Of a stretch of DNA of 5,609 nucleotides, positions 5,235 to 5,609 are shown piece by piece. The position numbers and the translations under genes are program-made. Below the pieces are notes generated by a model. The model did no database searches. It worked only from the letters and a program-made list of their open reading frames with translations, and was not told the DNA's origin. The stretch is from DASROJ01 sp035646975 (GTDB taxonomy: Bacteria > Acidobacteriota > Polarisedimenticolia > JACPZX01 > DASXTC01). The number at the start of each line of letters is the position of its first letter. The stretch's first letter is position 1. The DNA is taken from assembly GCA_035646975.1 (NCBI GenBank), contig DASROJ010000319.1, positions 1 to 5,609 on the forward strand, given 5' to 3'.

Positions 5235-5609
5235 TCAGGAGGCTCGGCCGGCCCCGGCGGGAAGGATCGGCTCCGGCGGCTCGCCGGAGCCGAGGTCGTG
5301 ACGCGCCCGCGCCCGTGAGGCCACCGGGCTGCGCAGCTCCTCGAGACAGGAATACGCCACCGGCGTCACCAGCAGCGTGAGCAGCAGGCACATCGTCTGG
5401 CCGCCGATCACCACCACCGCCACGGCCCGGCGTTCCTCCGCGCCCGGTCCCGAGCCCAGCGCGAGCGGAAGCATCCCCGCCACCAGGGCCAGCGTCGTCA
5501 TGAGGATCGGCCGCAGACGATCGCGGTTGGCCCGCATGATGGCTTCACGCTGCCCGATCCCCTCGGCAATCAGCTGGTTCATGTGATCGATCTGCAGGAT
5601 GGCGTTCTT
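5235..5609 (-). CDS. RND efflux transporter, inner-membrane subunit (C-terminal end; 5' part outside window)
   Basis: This is the last 124 residues of a proton-driven AcrB/MexB-type pump of about 1000-1050 residues, the inner-membrane part of a tripartite efflux system. The frame is open to the right edge, so the ATG at 5582 is internal: KNAILQIDHMNQL spans it and matches the conserved 'KNAILLVD' helix of HAE1-family pumps. The typical sequence follows: RLRPILMTTLALVAGMLPLA (transmembrane helix), GSGPGAEERRAVA, then VVVIGGQTMCLLLTLLVTPV and AYSCLEEL (final helix). A polar, Pro/Arg-rich tail of about 37 residues ends the protein in the cytoplasm. KNAIL and GPGAEERR favour the hydrophobe/amphiphile HAE1 group over heavy-metal CusA types, but substrate cannot be told from this part. 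Its stop is four bases from the msrAB stop on the other strand. Confidence 0.95.
   Translation of the reverse strand, partial: KNAILQIDHMNQLIAEGIGQREAIMRANRDRLRPILMTTLALVAGMLPLALGSGPGAEERRAVAVVVIGGQTMCLLLTLLVTPVAYSCLEELRSPVASRARARHDLGSGEPPEPILPAGAGRAS
5267..5293 (+). terminator. 12-bp perfect hairpin after msrAB, inside the opposing RND gene
   Basis: TCGGCTCCGGCG (5267-5278) and CGCCGGAGCCGA (5282-5293) are exact inverted copies around a three-base loop, 37 bases after the msrAB stop. No T tract follows, so it is not a canonical intrinsic terminator, but it is very stable and is the only strong hairpin at this convergent junction. It is coding for the tail of the RND protein (GSGEPPEP) on the other strand, so its symmetry can also be read as a Gly-Ser/Pro-rich coding coincidence. 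Confidence 0.45.

Overview
This is a GC-rich window (above 60% GC by eye, with most codons ending in G or C) from the chromosome of a diderm heterotrophic bacterium. The diderm call rests on a lipoprotein-type MsrAB and an RND efflux pump. Shine-Dalgarno sequences are clear on several genes. Together the genes fit a soil or sediment lineage such as Acidobacteriota, but nothing here fixes the phylum. No phage, IS transposase, CRISPR array, tRNA or rRNA is visible.

Layout. The window opens inside a rightward monofunctional proline dehydrogenase (to 812). It meets a leftward gene for a small exported Ig-like protein (809-1174) tail to tail, the two stop codons sharing one CTAG. Further right on the minus strand are a 72-codon Tudor-like (UvrD/PcrA C-terminus-like) protein (1438-1656) and a complete GTP-dependent PEP carboxykinase (1828-3627). 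A 415-bp divergent intergenic region (3628-4042) separates pckG from a rightward lipoprotein MsrA-MsrB fusion (4043-5230). The 3' end of a leftward RND efflux transporter gene (5235 to beyond the window) closes the window and converges on msrAB with a 4-bp gap.

Function. Proline dehydrogenase feeds proline carbon towards glutamate and the TCA cycle, and PEPCK draws oxaloacetate out to phosphoenolpyruvate, so the two fit growth on amino acids. Their genes are on opposite strands and separated, so this is not an operon. MsrAB repairs oxidised methionine in envelope proteins, and the RND pump exports toxic compounds. Both are envelope defence, again without operon structure.

The most unusual structure is the pckG-msrAB intergenic region. 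A perfect 27-bp inverted repeat (arms 3875-3901 and 4001-4027) encloses a lower-GC 99-bp segment that carries the best promoter candidate for msrAB. The right arm ends one base before the msrAB Shine-Dalgarno. It could be a small mobile element without visible target duplications, or a conditional mRNA hairpin. The remaining genes belong to known families.
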